Assembly (NCBI GenBank): GCA_037349315.1
Contig: JBAIAC010000042.1
Span: 6,634,001-6,698,000 of the forward strand
Direction: 5' to 3'
Origin: Chelydra serpentina
Taxonomy: Eukaryota > Chordata > Testudines > Chelydridae
DNA length: 64,000 nt
Made by a program: the position numbers and the translations under genes. The notes under the pieces are model-generated. The model had not been told where the DNA came from, searched no databases, and worked only from the letters and a program-made list of their open reading frames with translations. Numbering within the stretch: position 1 is the stretch's first letter; every line of letters begins with the position of its first letter. This document shows, in pieces, positions 20,608-32,821 of this stretch.

Positions 20608-22035
20608 GTGAGATACCGGGAGGAAGCACAAGTAGGTGAATGCAAGAGGGGAGGGCTCCTGCCCCATACTGGGACAGCAGGACAATCAGTGAGTTATCTT
20701 AAGTGCCTATACACAAATGCAAGAAGCCTGGGAAACAAGCAGGGAGAACTGGAAGTCCTGGCACAGTCAAGGAATTATGCTGTAATTGGAATAACAGAGA
20801 CTTGGTGGGATAACTCACATGATTGGAGTACTGTCATGGATGGATATAAACTGTTCAGGAAGGATAGGCAGGACAGAAAAGGTGGGGGAGTTGCGTTTTA
20901 TGTAAGAGAGCAGTACGATTGCTCAGAGCTCCAGTATGAAACTGCAGAAAAACCTGAGAGTCTCAGGATTAAATTTAGAAGTGTGAGCAACAAGGGTAAT
21001 GTCGTGGTGGGAGTCTGCTACAGACCACCAGACCAGGGGGATGAGGTGGACGAGGCTTTCTTCCAGCAACTAACAGAAGTTACTAGATCACAGGCCCTGG
21101 TTCTCATGGGTGACTTTAATCACCCCGATATCTGCTGGGAGAGCAATACAGCAGTGCACAGACAATCCAGGAAGTTTTTGGAAAGTGTAGGGGACAATTT
21201 CCTGGTGCAAGTGCTGGAGGAACCAACTAGGGGAAAAGCTCTTCTTGACCTGCTGCTCAAAAACAGGGAATAAATAGTAGAGGAAGCAATAATGGATGGG
21301 AACCTGGGAGGCAGTGACCATGAGATGGTCGAGTTCAGGATCCTGACACAAGGAAGAAAGGAGAGCAGTAGAATACAGACCCTGGACTTCAGAAAAGCAG
21401 ACTTCGACTCCCTCAGGGAACGGATTCGCAAGGTCCCCTGGGAGAATAACATGAGGGGGAAAGGAGTCGAGGAAAGCTGGTTGTATTTTAAAGAATCCTT
21501 ATTGAGGTTGCAGGAACAAAGCATCCCGATGTGTAGAAAGAAAAGTAAATATGGCAGGTGACCAGCTTGGCTTCACAGTGAAATCCCTGCTCGTCTTAAA
21601 CACAAAAAAGCAGCTTACAAGAAGTGGAAGATTGGACAAATGACCAGGGAGGAGTATAAAAATATTGCTCAGGCATGAAGGAGTGAAATTAGGAAGGCCA
21701 AATCACACTTGGAGTTGCAGCTAGCCGGAGATGTTAGGAGTAACAGGAAGGGTTTCTTCTGGCATGTTAGCAACAAGAAGAAAGTCAAGGAAAGTGTGGG
21801 CCCCTTACTGAATGAGGGAGGGAACCTAGTGACAGAGGATGTGGAGAAAGCTAGTGTACACAATGCTTTTTTTGCCTCTGTCTTCACAGACAAGGTCAGC
21901 TCCCAGACGGCTGCACTCCGCAGCATGGTATGGGGAGGAGGTGACCAGCCCTTTGTGGAGAAAGAAGTAGTTTGGGACTATTTAGAAAAGCTGTACGAGC
22001 ACAAGTCCATGGGATCGGATGCACTGCATGTCGGA
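20608..22035 (+). pseudogene. CR1 ORF2 endonuclease and partial RT region, broken
   Basis: The endonuclease motifs are clear: [20 protein letters not shown] (catalytic Glu), [26 protein letters not shown] and GSDHEMVEF. The frame is broken by stops at 21271-21273 and 21559-21561 and one near 21676. The linker WHVSNKKKVKESVGPLL and FFASVFT follow. It ends inside KSMGSDALH, just into the reverse transcriptase. It is inactive. Confidence 0.9.
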
Positions 22036-22710
22036 TGCACTGCATGTCAGCCTGTCATAGAATCATAGAATATTAGAGTTGGAGGAAATATAGTACCAAC
22101 ATGTGAACTGGAATAGCTAAGAGCCTAGTGGCGCCAGAAACACAGCTGTCCTGGAATAGCCTGTTCCTCCATGAACTCCACATAATCACTTTTGGGTGAG
22201 CAGGGATTTCCGCCCCCCTGCATTGCATTAACAGTTCTAGGGATGCAGCCACCAGAGGAACCCACAGCTCAGGCTTCCCTGGCTGGTTGAAGTAGGTCAT
22301 TAAGAGGAACCCAAAAGCAAACACTAAAAACTAAGGAGCAGGTCCTCTGCTGGTGTATATTGATACAGTTTCACTGTCTTTGTAGTACCTAGGGCTATTT
22401 TCACCAACTGGGGATCTGGCCCTTTAATTTCAATGGAGCTATGGCTGATTTATACCAGCTGGGCATCTGGCCTGGTACATGGTTTTAAATCCATATTCTT
22501 TGCCTGTGAGTTTAAACCAAAGATGAGAAAAAAATTCGGAACCAGTTTGCGTGTTCTTAGCTCTTTGTCCCGTGGGATTAATTACAAGAGTTGAACTTTT
22601 CATGGTTACGGTGTGATTCATTCCCACTAGAGATAGAAGTTTGGAGGAATTCAGTGTTGCTAAGATTTTCTGTATCTGATCTTCAATTTTTATTGGGATG
22701 AATGGCCCAA

Positions 22711-22773
<63 letters not shown>

Positions 22774-22775
22774 TG
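22711..22775. repeat. (TTTC)n microsatellite
   Basis: The copy B counterpart of 3299-3366, perfect units. Confidence 0.95.
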
Positions 22776-23035
22776 CAATTGCATTTTTTTCTTACCTCAA
22801 ACAACACTAAAATAAAATGCTCATTAGGCTGCAGGTGCAATGCCGCATGCCATTTAAAAATGCTTATTTCACCATGGTTGCAGATATGTCAGAGAGGTTG
22901 AACAAATATGAAGGGCCAGATCCCTGCTAGTGTAAATTGGCATAGTGCTATGGAGTTAAGCCAGTTTACATGAACTGAATATCTGTACTGTGATGCCTGC
23001 TTTTATGTTTATTCCTCCGTCTGAGTTCTCATTGT

Positions 23036-23464
23036 GAGGGCCGGTGCAAGTAAGTTTTGCACCCTAGGCGAAACTTCCTTGCACCAGCCCGGTGCCCCTC
23101 CCCCACTCCGCGGCAGCTCAGCCCCCGCCCGCAGGCCGCGGCAGCCTCCCCGCTGCCCATGGAGAGCTGCCCCCTGCCTCCTGGCTCCATGCTCAGCCGC
23201 TGAGCTGAGCGTGGAGCAGGGAGGCAGGAGGCAGCCGTGGCAAGTTGCCCGCGAAGCTCTGCTGAGTGCCAGCGGCACGGCAACAGCCCTCGCCACAGCA
23301 GGGCTTCGCGAGGAAGTGGTCGGTTGCCTCCTGCCTCCCGGCTTGAGTGTGGAGCCAAGAGGCAGGAGGCAGCCGCCTGCTGCCAAGGGTGGTGAAAAGC
23401 ATCCCCGCAAATCCTGGTGCCCTAAGCGACCGCCACGGGTCTCCTACTGAAAGCGCCGGCCCTG
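23036..23464. mobile_element. Non-autonomous hAT-type MITE (copy B)
   Basis: Same element, ends and CTCATTGT target duplication as at 3627-4055, with scattered substitutions. It confirms that the insertion predates the duplication. Confidence 0.85.
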
Positions 23465-24864
23465 CTCATTGTTTAACACCACCATCCTGTTTTAATATTC
23501 CAAGATTATGGTTAATAGTCAGAAATCTGCGAGATGTGTACCCAGGTGGTAAATGAACTGATTAATATTATAGTAGCGCAGCAGCAACAGTATAATTAAA
23601 GTTGCATTGTGGTTACTGTTTAAAAGTCGACCTTTCTAAGAACTCTAATATAGACATGCTTAGGCAGATTCCTTTGAAATTTGGTTGTCTTCAACAGGGT
23701 TCAAGGTAGGGTTAGTGACCCAAATTTAGGGTCATTTGAGCCAGGAGTTGTGGAGATCAAAGTCCTGAAAAAGATAACATTTTTTTCAAAAGTCATTTGA
23801 GCTACGAGTTGCAGAGATAAAAAGTTTCTTGGTGTGTTTTTTGCAAAGTGCTAGAGCGCAGACCATTAATGTGATATGTGTCAAAATGGTCTCAATCTGC
23901 CAAATTTATTCTCTCAGTCTTTGGGGGACCCTCTCTGTATTTAAGAAAGGGTGCACTTTTGACAGTCCGCGTGCACCAATATAGAGAAATGGCCGGAAGG
24001 TTTCCATTCCAGCCATTTTATATGCTTTTAAGCGTAACCCTTGTAAGTGCTTTAAAATCTGAACGGTCACGCAGATTGCTTTGAAGTTTGGTGTGTCTCA
24101 TGGGGGCATAGGGTAGTGTCAGTTATCCAAATCTGGGGTCATTGGATTCTGGGATTCCTGATTTATAGCCCTCCCCCAAGTTTCCTTTTTCTGCCTTGTA
24201 CCATGATATGGAGAGATGCTAATTAGTGGATGAATCACAGAGCTTGCTGAGAATGAGGGCTGTGAATTTGCCCTTCAGTTAACATAACTAAGGATAAATT
24301 AATCACAAGCTCCCCCTAAGACAAACGGAGTGCTAGAGCTCATGGCAGGATGACAGCTGGCTCTTCAATCCTTGCCCTTAGTGTTTCCCTGCAAAGGGCC
24401 TGGTACACAGCAAGCTGCTCTGGAGACTAGCTGGGCTGCTGGTCAGAGTCTTCAGATTTATTACATGTGACCCCTGCACAGTCCCTGTCCCCTTCCCACT
24501 CTGCCCTCAGTGATCCCTTCTCTCTATGCCTCCAGGCACTTCAACTGAATGCCAGTGCTTTTTAAGGTATTACTGAGAGAAATAGCATGTAGCTGTTCTC
24601 TCAGTGCAGTGTTGGTTCAGGAGGTCAAGTAGTGGATATGAAAATCCAATTCTGGTACACATTTACTGTAGATCTGTTCAGGAAGAAGTGCCCATTTTTA
24701 AATGTTGAAGACATAGAACTTGTTCGGAAAGAAAACAAGGAATCACAATAGCTTTTGTAAATTCACAAAAATATATCTTTTAATTTGGAATTTTTTGCAA
24801 AGAACTGTGATTTGTCTCATAATAAAATTTAAAAAGTTTTTTCCTTTTTACATACAGTTCAACT

Positions 24865-24916
<52 letters not shown>
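24865..24916. repeat. (TTTC)n microsatellite
   Basis: An uninterrupted run; counterpart of 5429-5486. Confidence 0.95.
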
Positions 24917-25616
24917 AGAAAAAGGGTAAATGTTGAAAAATCAAAATGTGTATTATGAATAAAAAGGATAATTATAAAAAAATCCATCAACAATGTTTCC
25001 CATTCTACCCCCAAAGCAAAGACAACTTCAGTTAGGGATAGAAATAGAACTAGCATGCAGAGAACTAAAACCAATTATTTTTTAAAGTAAATTGTGAAGA
25101 CTATTTAAAGATTTTGATAAGACATCACATGATAAATGCAGATAAGTGCTGTATATATATAAGGGATAACAGAATTAGCGATAAAGTAAAAATATGACCT
25201 TATTCATTATTGGAAAATGTGATAGTAATTTCTTCATCAGAATCAGTACATTCGTTATGATACAAAACTTATTCAACCATTTTTTTTAGAAGATATTTAT
25301 TTTCATGGCTTCCTCATTAGTTTAGAATAATTTTGACCAGCAGTTCTCAGTGTCAAAGCCCTAGCGGGTGGAAGCCATTTAGTGAGATGCACCCATTTCC
25401 TTCAGCTGAGGATCTGGACTATTTACACTCTTATTTCCACTGACTGTTTTTCTTCCTGCATTTCTTCTTGCATTTGTGAACTGAGATTCTCATGAGTGTG
25501 CAGGATTTGATCTCATTTGACCACACACACATTTCACATGCCACATACATCTGCTCTCTGATATATTACTGAGATCAGGTTTTTAACACAAACGGATATT
25601 GAGAGATAAACTATGT

Positions 25617-26555
25617 CTATCTTTCCCTCCATGAGAACAGCATTCTGTTCAATAGTCTTCTGATGGCCTTCTTCATCTTGGCGTTTCTCAGGGTGTAGAC
25701 CATCGGGTTCAGCGTCGGGGTGATTACAGAGTAAATGACTGAGACCACCTTATGCAGGCCGAACTGCTTGATGGGCCAAGCATAGATGAAGATGCTGGGT
25801 ATGAACTGCAAACACATCACGGTGATCTGGGTTCCACAGGTGGACAGAGCCTTGCGCTTCCCTTCCGTAACATTTGTCCTTATCTTGATTAAGATGATGG
25901 TATAAGAAATAAGCAGAATGATGAATATTATTATGATCACTATCCCATTGTTGAACTTCATCTGCATTTCAGCCAAGTGAGTGTCGGTGCAGGCCAGTTT
26001 GATGACTTGTGGGACATCACAGAAGAAATTGTCCAGGATGTTTGGACCACAGAACGGTAACTGGAGGAGCAGTCCAATCTGAACAGCAGAGTGAGCCAAT
26101 CCAGCCAGCCACGCCAGTGCCACTATCCTCACGCATACACCCCGGTTCATGATAGTCAAGTACCGCAGTGGTTTATAGATGGCCACGTACCGATCGACCG
26201 CCATCCCCACAAGGCAAAACCCCATAGCACCAGCAAAGAAGTGGAAAAAAAACATCTGGAGGATGCACTCATTGAATGAGATGGTTTTTCGCTGTGAGAG
26301 GAGATCTGAGAGTAATTTTGGAGTACTGACTGATGATTCGCTGATGTCTAGGAAAGCCAAGTTGGCCAGCAGAATGTACATGGAGGTGTGGAGATGGTAG
26401 TCAGAGATCACAGTGGTGATGATGATGACGTTTCCCAGCCAAGTGTTTACGTAGACTATGAAGAAAGCCACACAAAGGAATGGCTGCAGCTCAGGTCTCT
26501 GAGTGAAGCCCAAGAGGACAAATTCTGTCACTGGGGTGGAGAAGTTCTTCTCCAT
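25617..26555 (-). CDS. Olfactory receptor, class II, family 4-like (copy B)
   Basis: This intact 312-residue exon differs from the copy A receptor by loss of one Lys codon near the start and nine substitutions, several of them hydrophobic swaps. They are N-terminal T to S, I to M in TM3, M to V before TM4, VQ to IV in TM5, M to T in loop 3, T to G in loop ECL3, M to T in TM7 and R to W near the C-terminus. The sequon is NFS. It keeps the unusual MAVDRYVAIY motif. The predicted splice acceptor is at 26576-26591. Two open copies with changes mostly in or near transmembrane segments suggest both are functional genes; whether ligand range differs is unknown. Confidence 0.93.
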   Translation of the reverse strand: MEKNFSTPVTEFVLLGFTQRPELQPFLCVAFFIVYVNTWLGNVIIITTVISDYHLHTSMYILLANLAFLDISESSVSTPKLLSDLLSQRKTISFNECILQMFFFHFFAGAMGFCLVGMAVDRYVAIYKPLRYLTIMNRGVCVRIVALAWLAGLAHSAVQIGLLLQLPFCGPNILDNFFCDVPQVIKLACTDTHLAEMQMKFNNGIVIIIIFIILLISYTIILIKIRTNVTEGKRKALSTCGTQITVMCLQFIPSIFIYAWPIKQFGLHKVVSVIYSVITPTLNPMVYTLRNAKMKKAIRRLLNRMLFSWRER

Positions 26556-27024
26556 TTATTAACCTCAAAATATTCCTGAAGAAGGAACAGTGATGATAAT
26601 AATTATGATGTAATCCCAGTACATTACTGATATTAAAGGAATATTAAATCCATGTTAACTGATACACTTGCTTGGAAATTTTCTTTGTTTACCAAATTCC
26701 AGATTGTGTACTCAACCCTAATGGTGAGTACCCCTGCTTCAGCAGAACTTCTTAGCTCCACCAGTGCTCATCTGCAATTTGGGGTCTTTGGGAGTAAACA
26801 GGAGCAACCTATACACTCAAAATGCCTCCTGCTAACTGTCTCCATTCATCTTTCTGAAGCCCTGATAGTGCACAACTCAAATGGGCCACAGATTCCTCAT
26901 GTGGCCTCGAGGCTCAGGTTTGGGAAGAAGGCGGATTCGCAGGGTGGATGTACTCACAGATCAGGGGTTCTCATCAGGGGGGTCTGTTACATTCTGGGGT
27001 GCGATCCAGACCAATGAGGATTTG

Positions 27025-27805
27025 TGTCACAGCCTGCCCCATAACCCTGGGTGCCTCACACTGCTTTGCTGTTGTAGCTCCCAACCTGGGACTCTCACAA
27101 CCAGCCTACCAGCTTGTAGGTGTCACCCCCTGGGTGTATGTGTAGAGCTGCAGCGCTGGACCAGCAGCTCTGACCTCAGCAGCCTGTCAACAACATACCA
27201 GTCAGACCCTGGCTTCCACCAGCCTTGCTTACTACTTGCAGGTAACCCCAGTATACTCCCAGTCTTGAATTTTACCAAAAACCTGTGTTCTGAACTGTCC
27301 GGCCCGCTCCTGGATTGTTCAGATATTAAAGGTTCATTGCTTCTGTACAGAGTCAATATTCAATAGTTGGCTAGTTTAACTGGAGTTACCAAACAGTTCA
27401 GTTGAAACACAGCATTGGCTTGGTTTAGATTACAAAATGAAACCAATTTATAAAAAAAAGAAGGCAGGACTTTTAGTGCATTCAAGTAGAAGAGACAAAG
27501 TTAGAAATAGTTACCAGGAAATAAAAGTGCAAACACGCAGCTAAAAGTCTAAAGATTTATCTAGCAAGTTTTGGTTCAAAGCTTTGCTTGTGTTGGCCTT
27601 TCTCACCCACTGTCTTCCAGCAAGACTGACTCTTACCGTGGTGACTGACACTTACCGTGGTCAGGATCTCCCCCAGAGGCCCAAAGGTGCTGGCCTTTTT
27701 AGGTGAAAGAGAGAGAGAGAGAGACAGATAGCTTGGGGTTCTCTACCCCATCAGAGGTACTGAATTCCTCTATCCTGCCTTAACAAAACAATGGTCTTTG
27801 ACCCC
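27025..27805 (-). repeat. Probable interspersed repeat, LTR-like (copy B)
   Basis: The nearly identical counterpart of 7626-8400, ending at the shared MITE insertion site. Its classification is uncertain. Confidence 0.35.
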
Positions 27806-27808
27806 TTA

Positions 27809-28101
27809 GAGTACGTCTATACTTACTTCCTGGTTCGGTGGGAAGCAAACGATCTTCTGGGATCGATTTATCGCGTCTTGTCTAGACGCGATAAATCGAT
27901 GCCGGAAGTGCTCGCCGTTGACACAGGTACTCCTGCTCCGTGAGAAGTAAGCGGAGTCGACAGGGGAGCCTGCCTGCTGCATCTGGACCCACGGTAAGTG
28001 CTTTTTAGTTCAAACTAGGATACTTCGACTTCAGCTACTTTATTCACGTAGCTGAAGTTGCGCATCTTAGTTCGAACTGGGAGGTTAGTGTGGACGAGCC
28101 C
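27809..28101 (-). mobile_element. Harbinger-type MITE (copy B), inverted relative to copy A
   Basis: A 293-bp element between TTA at 27806-27808 and TTA at 28102-28104. Ends are GAGTACGTCTATACTT and, reverse complement, GGGCTCGTCCACACTA. The direct repeat around the ends extends to ten bases (CCCTTAGAGT). It shares two hairpins with the copy A MITE, in reverse order: 27862-27900 (17-bp arms) and 28028-28058 (11-bp arms). The remainder is much more diverged from the A element than the flanks are. Confidence 0.85.
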
Positions 28102-28104
28102 TTA

Positions 28105-29955
28105 GAGTGGCTACATAAAGAGAAGGAATTAAGTCTGATTGTCTTTCGAAGGAATAGCTTTTGCTCAACATCTCAGAAAAATCACGTCACTGTACTTTGG
28201 TACACACACTTTCTAGTGCTAAACTTTAGACATCTCCATTAGAAAACTGTAAACACGTAAAGATTTGCAGGCATTCATCTACAATGAAATCTTCAAAGCT
28301 GCCATGGCATTATGGACACTCAACTCACATTAGTATTTTTGAAAATCCCTAGAGCTGATTGAAAAACTAATTTTTCAAACAAAAAACATCAGTGAAATAT
28401 TTGATTTTTGTTTTTGTTTTTAAAACATGGTTAAATATCTAAAGCAAAGAAAATGAAAGTTTGGATTTCACCAATATTCAAATTCAACGTTTCATAGCAA
28501 TTTTAAAGATATTATTTTCAAATATAAAATTCTATGCAAAATTTTGACTTTCTTTCCTTTTTGGGGGAAATAAAACAAATTCTTTCCAGTTTTAATAGCA
28601 CTTAGTTCTTTATAGCGCATTTTATCCATAGATTTCAAAGTACCTTACAGTGGAGTTCATTATCCTTATTTCAGTTTTACCGATGGGAAAACGTATCTTC
28701 CAGAGCCAGAATGAGAACAGCTTTTCTGAGTTCCAGTTCAGCACTCTTTCTCCTAGACCATGCCACTTTCAATCTCCCTCTATTTTTTACCGTACCTCAC
28801 TTTCTCCAAAGGCAGAAATGAGAAGAAAATATGTGGAAAAAAGAGGCGTGCATGGGTTGGGAACACTTTCTCTCACTTTTCTTGCACATGAAAAAGAAAG
28901 AAATGAAATCTCCATTTCCAATATTCTGATAATAAAATGGTAAAGCTGATTTTCCTCCCCAAAATTTAGGTTTTGAGGAAACCTCTTTTTTTTTTTTTTT
29001 GGTGGCAAAAAATGTCAACCAGACTAAATATCTCATTCTTAAATGACAGTGCTCTGTGCTGGGAGAAGAATGGCTTTATGGGCAAATCACTGGCTGTGGA
29101 TTCTGGGGAGTTGGGTTCAATTTCTGGACAGCTTCTGGGACCTTCCATAACACATATCACTTCTCAGTCTAGGATTGTCAAAGCAGAATAAGGGAGTTAG
29201 GTGCTGGGAATCTCACTTAGGTTTCATAAGCAGATACGGGCACTTCCCTTGGCTTTTTCTGGTTTAACTTCCGAGCTCCAGCCAGCCTCAGAGAAAATGG
29301 TTTTCAGATCAGAGCAGCACAGAACCATTGCCTAAATAAGGAGAAGCCTTGTCAGACAGAGCTAGTCTTACAAAGGTCTCAGATAGCTTTGGTAGTAAAG
29401 GCTCAGTGGGCTGATCTCCTCCTAACTCACTTAGACTTCTCTAAAACCGAAGCCTATTTTTGAAAAAACCTCCCACTGACCTCTTCCCCCCTGCAGTAAC
29501 AAAGCCTATGACTAGTAGTACTTTGCAGATTATTTACAAAAACAGTCACTACCTCATGCAACTGCTGTGTCGGTGATATCAAATCCGGCTGCCTCTTAAT
29601 GATTGAAGATGGCCAGGGGAAGTCACATTTCAAGGCTGATCATTGCTCTACGAACAGGCAGGGGAACAGGCAGGGAATCTTATTCCTAAGAGGAGAAAGC
29701 CTCAGAAATCTTCCCAGAAATATCATATCTGACCCATGCACTGAGACTAGCTCTAACATCAAAGACTCTCTGAAATCCCCCTGAGCTTCATCCGGGCCTA
29801 ATCAAGAATATGCTACTTCACAGCTTTGGGGATTCTGTCACAAGGGCAATCATTAATAAGTTCATGGAATGTTTTATTTGCTTCATGTTTATCATTAGCC
29901 AACCAAACTCAATAGTCTTTAGAAATTTCAGAGTCTTTGGAAAGTTCAGAGACTC
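28105..29955. other. AT-rich intergenic DNA (copy B)
   Basis: Counterpart of 8692-10537, with the same degraded MIR-like block (28615-28690) and T run (28984-29000). Nothing coding. Confidence 0.5.
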
Positions 29956-31275
29956 CTAGATTCCAAGGCCAGAGGACACCATTGCGATCATCTAGCCTCT
30001 CCTCCTGTATAACACAGCCCTGACAACTTCCCCAAAATAATTCTTACAGCATATAAATTATCCCAAGGGTTAATAACTCTCACAGTTAAAAATTTACACC
30101 TAATTTTTAGTCTGAATTTGTCTAGCTTCAACTTTCAGACATTTAATCATGTACCACCTTTTTCAGCTACATTGAAGAGCCCATTATTAAATATTTTTTC
30201 CCTGTGTAGATACTGACGTAGCCTGTAATTAAGTCACCCCTTATCCTTCTCTTTCTTAAACTGAATGCACTGAACTCTTTGGGTTTATCACTATGAGGTA
30301 CATTTTCTAATCCTTTAATCATTCTTGTGGCTCTTCTCTGTACCCTCTCCACATTTTTAACATCTTTCCTCAATTATGGCACCAAAACTGGACTCTCTAT
30401 TCCAGCAGTGGTTGCATAAGTGCTTTAGATTCCCCTGTTTATCCATCCCAGGATCAAATTAGCTATTTTGGCCAGAATGTCACACTAGGCTCTTATGTTC
30501 TGCTCATTATCCACCATGACCCCCAAATCCTTTTCAGAGTCCCTGCTTCCCAGGATAGACTCCCCCATCCTTTAAGTGCAGCCTATATTCTTTATTCCTT
30601 GATCTATACATTTACATTTTGCCTATGCTAAAATGCATATTATTTGCTTGTGCCTAGTTTACCAAGCAATCCAGATTGCTCTGAATCATTGACCCGTCCT
30701 CTTCATTATTTACCACTCCCCAAAATTTTGGGTCATCTGCAAACTTTATCAGTGATGATTTTATGTTTCCTTTCAGGGCATTAATAAAAATATTAAATAG
30801 TGTCGACCCCAGAATTGTTCCCTATGGGACTCCAATGGAAACACACCTGCTCAATGACAATTCCCCATTTATAGTTACATTCTGAGGCCTTTTACTTAGC
30901 CAGTTTTTAATCCATTAACCATGTGCTATGCTAATTTTATATCATACTTGTTTTTGAATCAAAATGTTGTGAGGTACCAAGTCAAACACTGTAAAGAAGA
31001 CTAAGTATATTAGGTCAACATTGTTACCTGTATCAACCAAACTTGTAATCACTTTAGAAAAAGATATCAAGTTAGTTTGATGGCATCTCTTTTCCATAAA
31101 CCCATGTTGATTTGCATTAATTACATTACCCTCCTTTAATTCTTTATTAATCGAGTCCAGTATGAGCCACTCCATTATCTCGCCCAGGGTCAATGGCAGA
31201 ATGACAGGTCTATAATTTCCCAGATCATCCCATTTACCCTTTATAAAAATTGGCACAACATTAGCTTTTTTCCAG
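29956..31275 (-). mobile_element. CR1 LINE, antisense (copy B)
   Basis: Counterpart of 10538-11870, with the same broken RT frames and conserved truncation. Confidence 0.85.
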
Positions 31276-32198
31276 TATCCTGGACCTTCCCCAGTGCTCC
31301 AAGACTTTTTGGGTCAATATGAGAAGGATACTTGGGAACGGGATGACTTGGGTATCTGTCTAGCCTCCAAAGAAAGGAAATCCCAAGACTCCGGGCGTCA
31401 GCCCACTGGGACGAGGATGGTCTAGCCAGTGGTCTGAGCAGGCATGACACCTAGTGGTCAGAGTGAGCGCCAGGGCTAGTGGTGAGGGCGAGCATCAGTA
31501 GTTTGGAGTCAAAGCCAGGGTCAAACCAGAGGGCAGGAAATGGAGTGAGCAGTGTAGCAGGCAATGAGGGGTTCAAAGCCAGGGTGGGAGAAAGGCAACT
31601 CTGGGTGTGAGGCAGGAGCAGCAGGAACAAGGTAACACATCAGCAGGCTCAGTAGTGGGCATAGGCATGGCAAGGCTAGTGAGTTGCTCCAGCTGCTGGC
31701 TTAGTAGCCACCGTGCTGGCCTCTGCAACCAATCAGGTGGCGTGGCTAATCATTCACCCTACTGAGGGCCAACTGTACTGATGAGACTGCCTGGAGACTC
31801 GGTCTGCTGCAAGCCCTGATTCCTGACCCCTGAGTTCTCTTCTTGGCTCTGAGAGATTAACCTGACTGTAGGGTTAGAGCTGTAGTTGAAGAGGAGTAGT
31901 CAAGATTTCTTGGGGTTATGCCAGGTCTAGGAACTGAGCTGGATGTAGTGGCGAGAACAAGAGGGAGATGAAAATACTGATGAGCTTTTGATGACCTCTG
32001 ACTGTAAAGTCAACTTCAAATTTGATCTCATTTTGGCCACAGCAGCCAATTAATGTCCCCAAATTTCAGCCTTCTATCTCAACAGAAACATGATCATTGA
32101 TTATGTCAGTGATCTAAACATCTCAATTAAAATATTCTATTTCCTAATTTCACTGGGTAGTTCAGTATCAACTGTGATGAGATCCTTATTTGTGCTTT

Positions 32199-32320
32199 GA
32201 ATAGAATAGAATAGACCTATATGTACTAGTTTAGAATAGAATGGAATAGATTAGAATGTACCATCCTATACTAGTTCAGAATACAATAGAATAGACCCTA
32301 CTCTACTAGTAGAATAGATC
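32199..32320. repeat. Pentanucleotide tract (copy B)
   Basis: Counterpart of 12777-12872, expanded by one spacer-containing unit near 32296. Confidence 0.85.
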
Positions 32321-32329
32321 CATCTGTAC

Positions 32330-32371
32330 AACAAATTCAGTCACTTTGGTGGTGAGGTTCTGCTTGTCTGT
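32330..32371 (-). pseudogene. Olfactory receptor N-terminal relic (copy B)
   Basis: Reads T-D-K-Q-N-L-T-T-K-V-T-E-F-V from 32371. The initiator is ACA here and ACG in copy A, so the start codon was already gone, or changed independently, in both copies. Confidence 0.6.
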
Positions 32372-32821
32372 TTCATGTCCGTAAAATATACCTTGAAACT
32401 GAACAGAAAAAAACAATAATTATGAATTCTAGTGTTCCCGCCCCCTTTAAATTACTTATATTAAATCTATTTTTAATCTGCATTACCAAACACACTTTGT
32501 TTTGGACTTTTTTTTTTTTCTCAGTTAACTTTAGGAAAACCCTGGTTCAGCAAACCCACTGTGATCTTCCATTGTGTGGTCCTGGAAATGAAGTGGAGTA
32601 GTCTACTCACCAAAATAAGCCCCTGTTCATCGTCCTTTCACCCTTCTATAGCCCTGGTTCAACAGAACTGCCAAATTATGGTGCTCAGTGTCAGGTTTTG
32701 GATTTTCAGTCTCTTTCCTCCTTGTCTCTCACTGACGTCCTTTACCGCACATTTTCCACTGTAAAATTCTGGAAGTGAAATTTTAAAAGTGTGAGAAAGT
32801 GAAAAAAACACTTTCGCTATT

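Larger units (their letters stand above)
20276..22047 (+). mobile_element. CR1 LINE internal fragment at the duplication junction
   Basis: This is CR1 sequence running from the end of ORF1 through the endonuclease to the start of the reverse transcriptase. It is truncated at both ends and lies exactly between copies A and B. It lacks the 3' UTR and octamer tail that target-primed insertions always retain. The right end carries a 16-bp direct duplication (22015-22030 and 22031-22046). Confidence 0.9.

Noticed and set aside
20608..21273. 221-codon frame as a host endonuclease gene
   Set aside because: The motifs and the adjoining ORF1 and RT sequence identify it as a CR1 endonuclease domain, truncated and broken.
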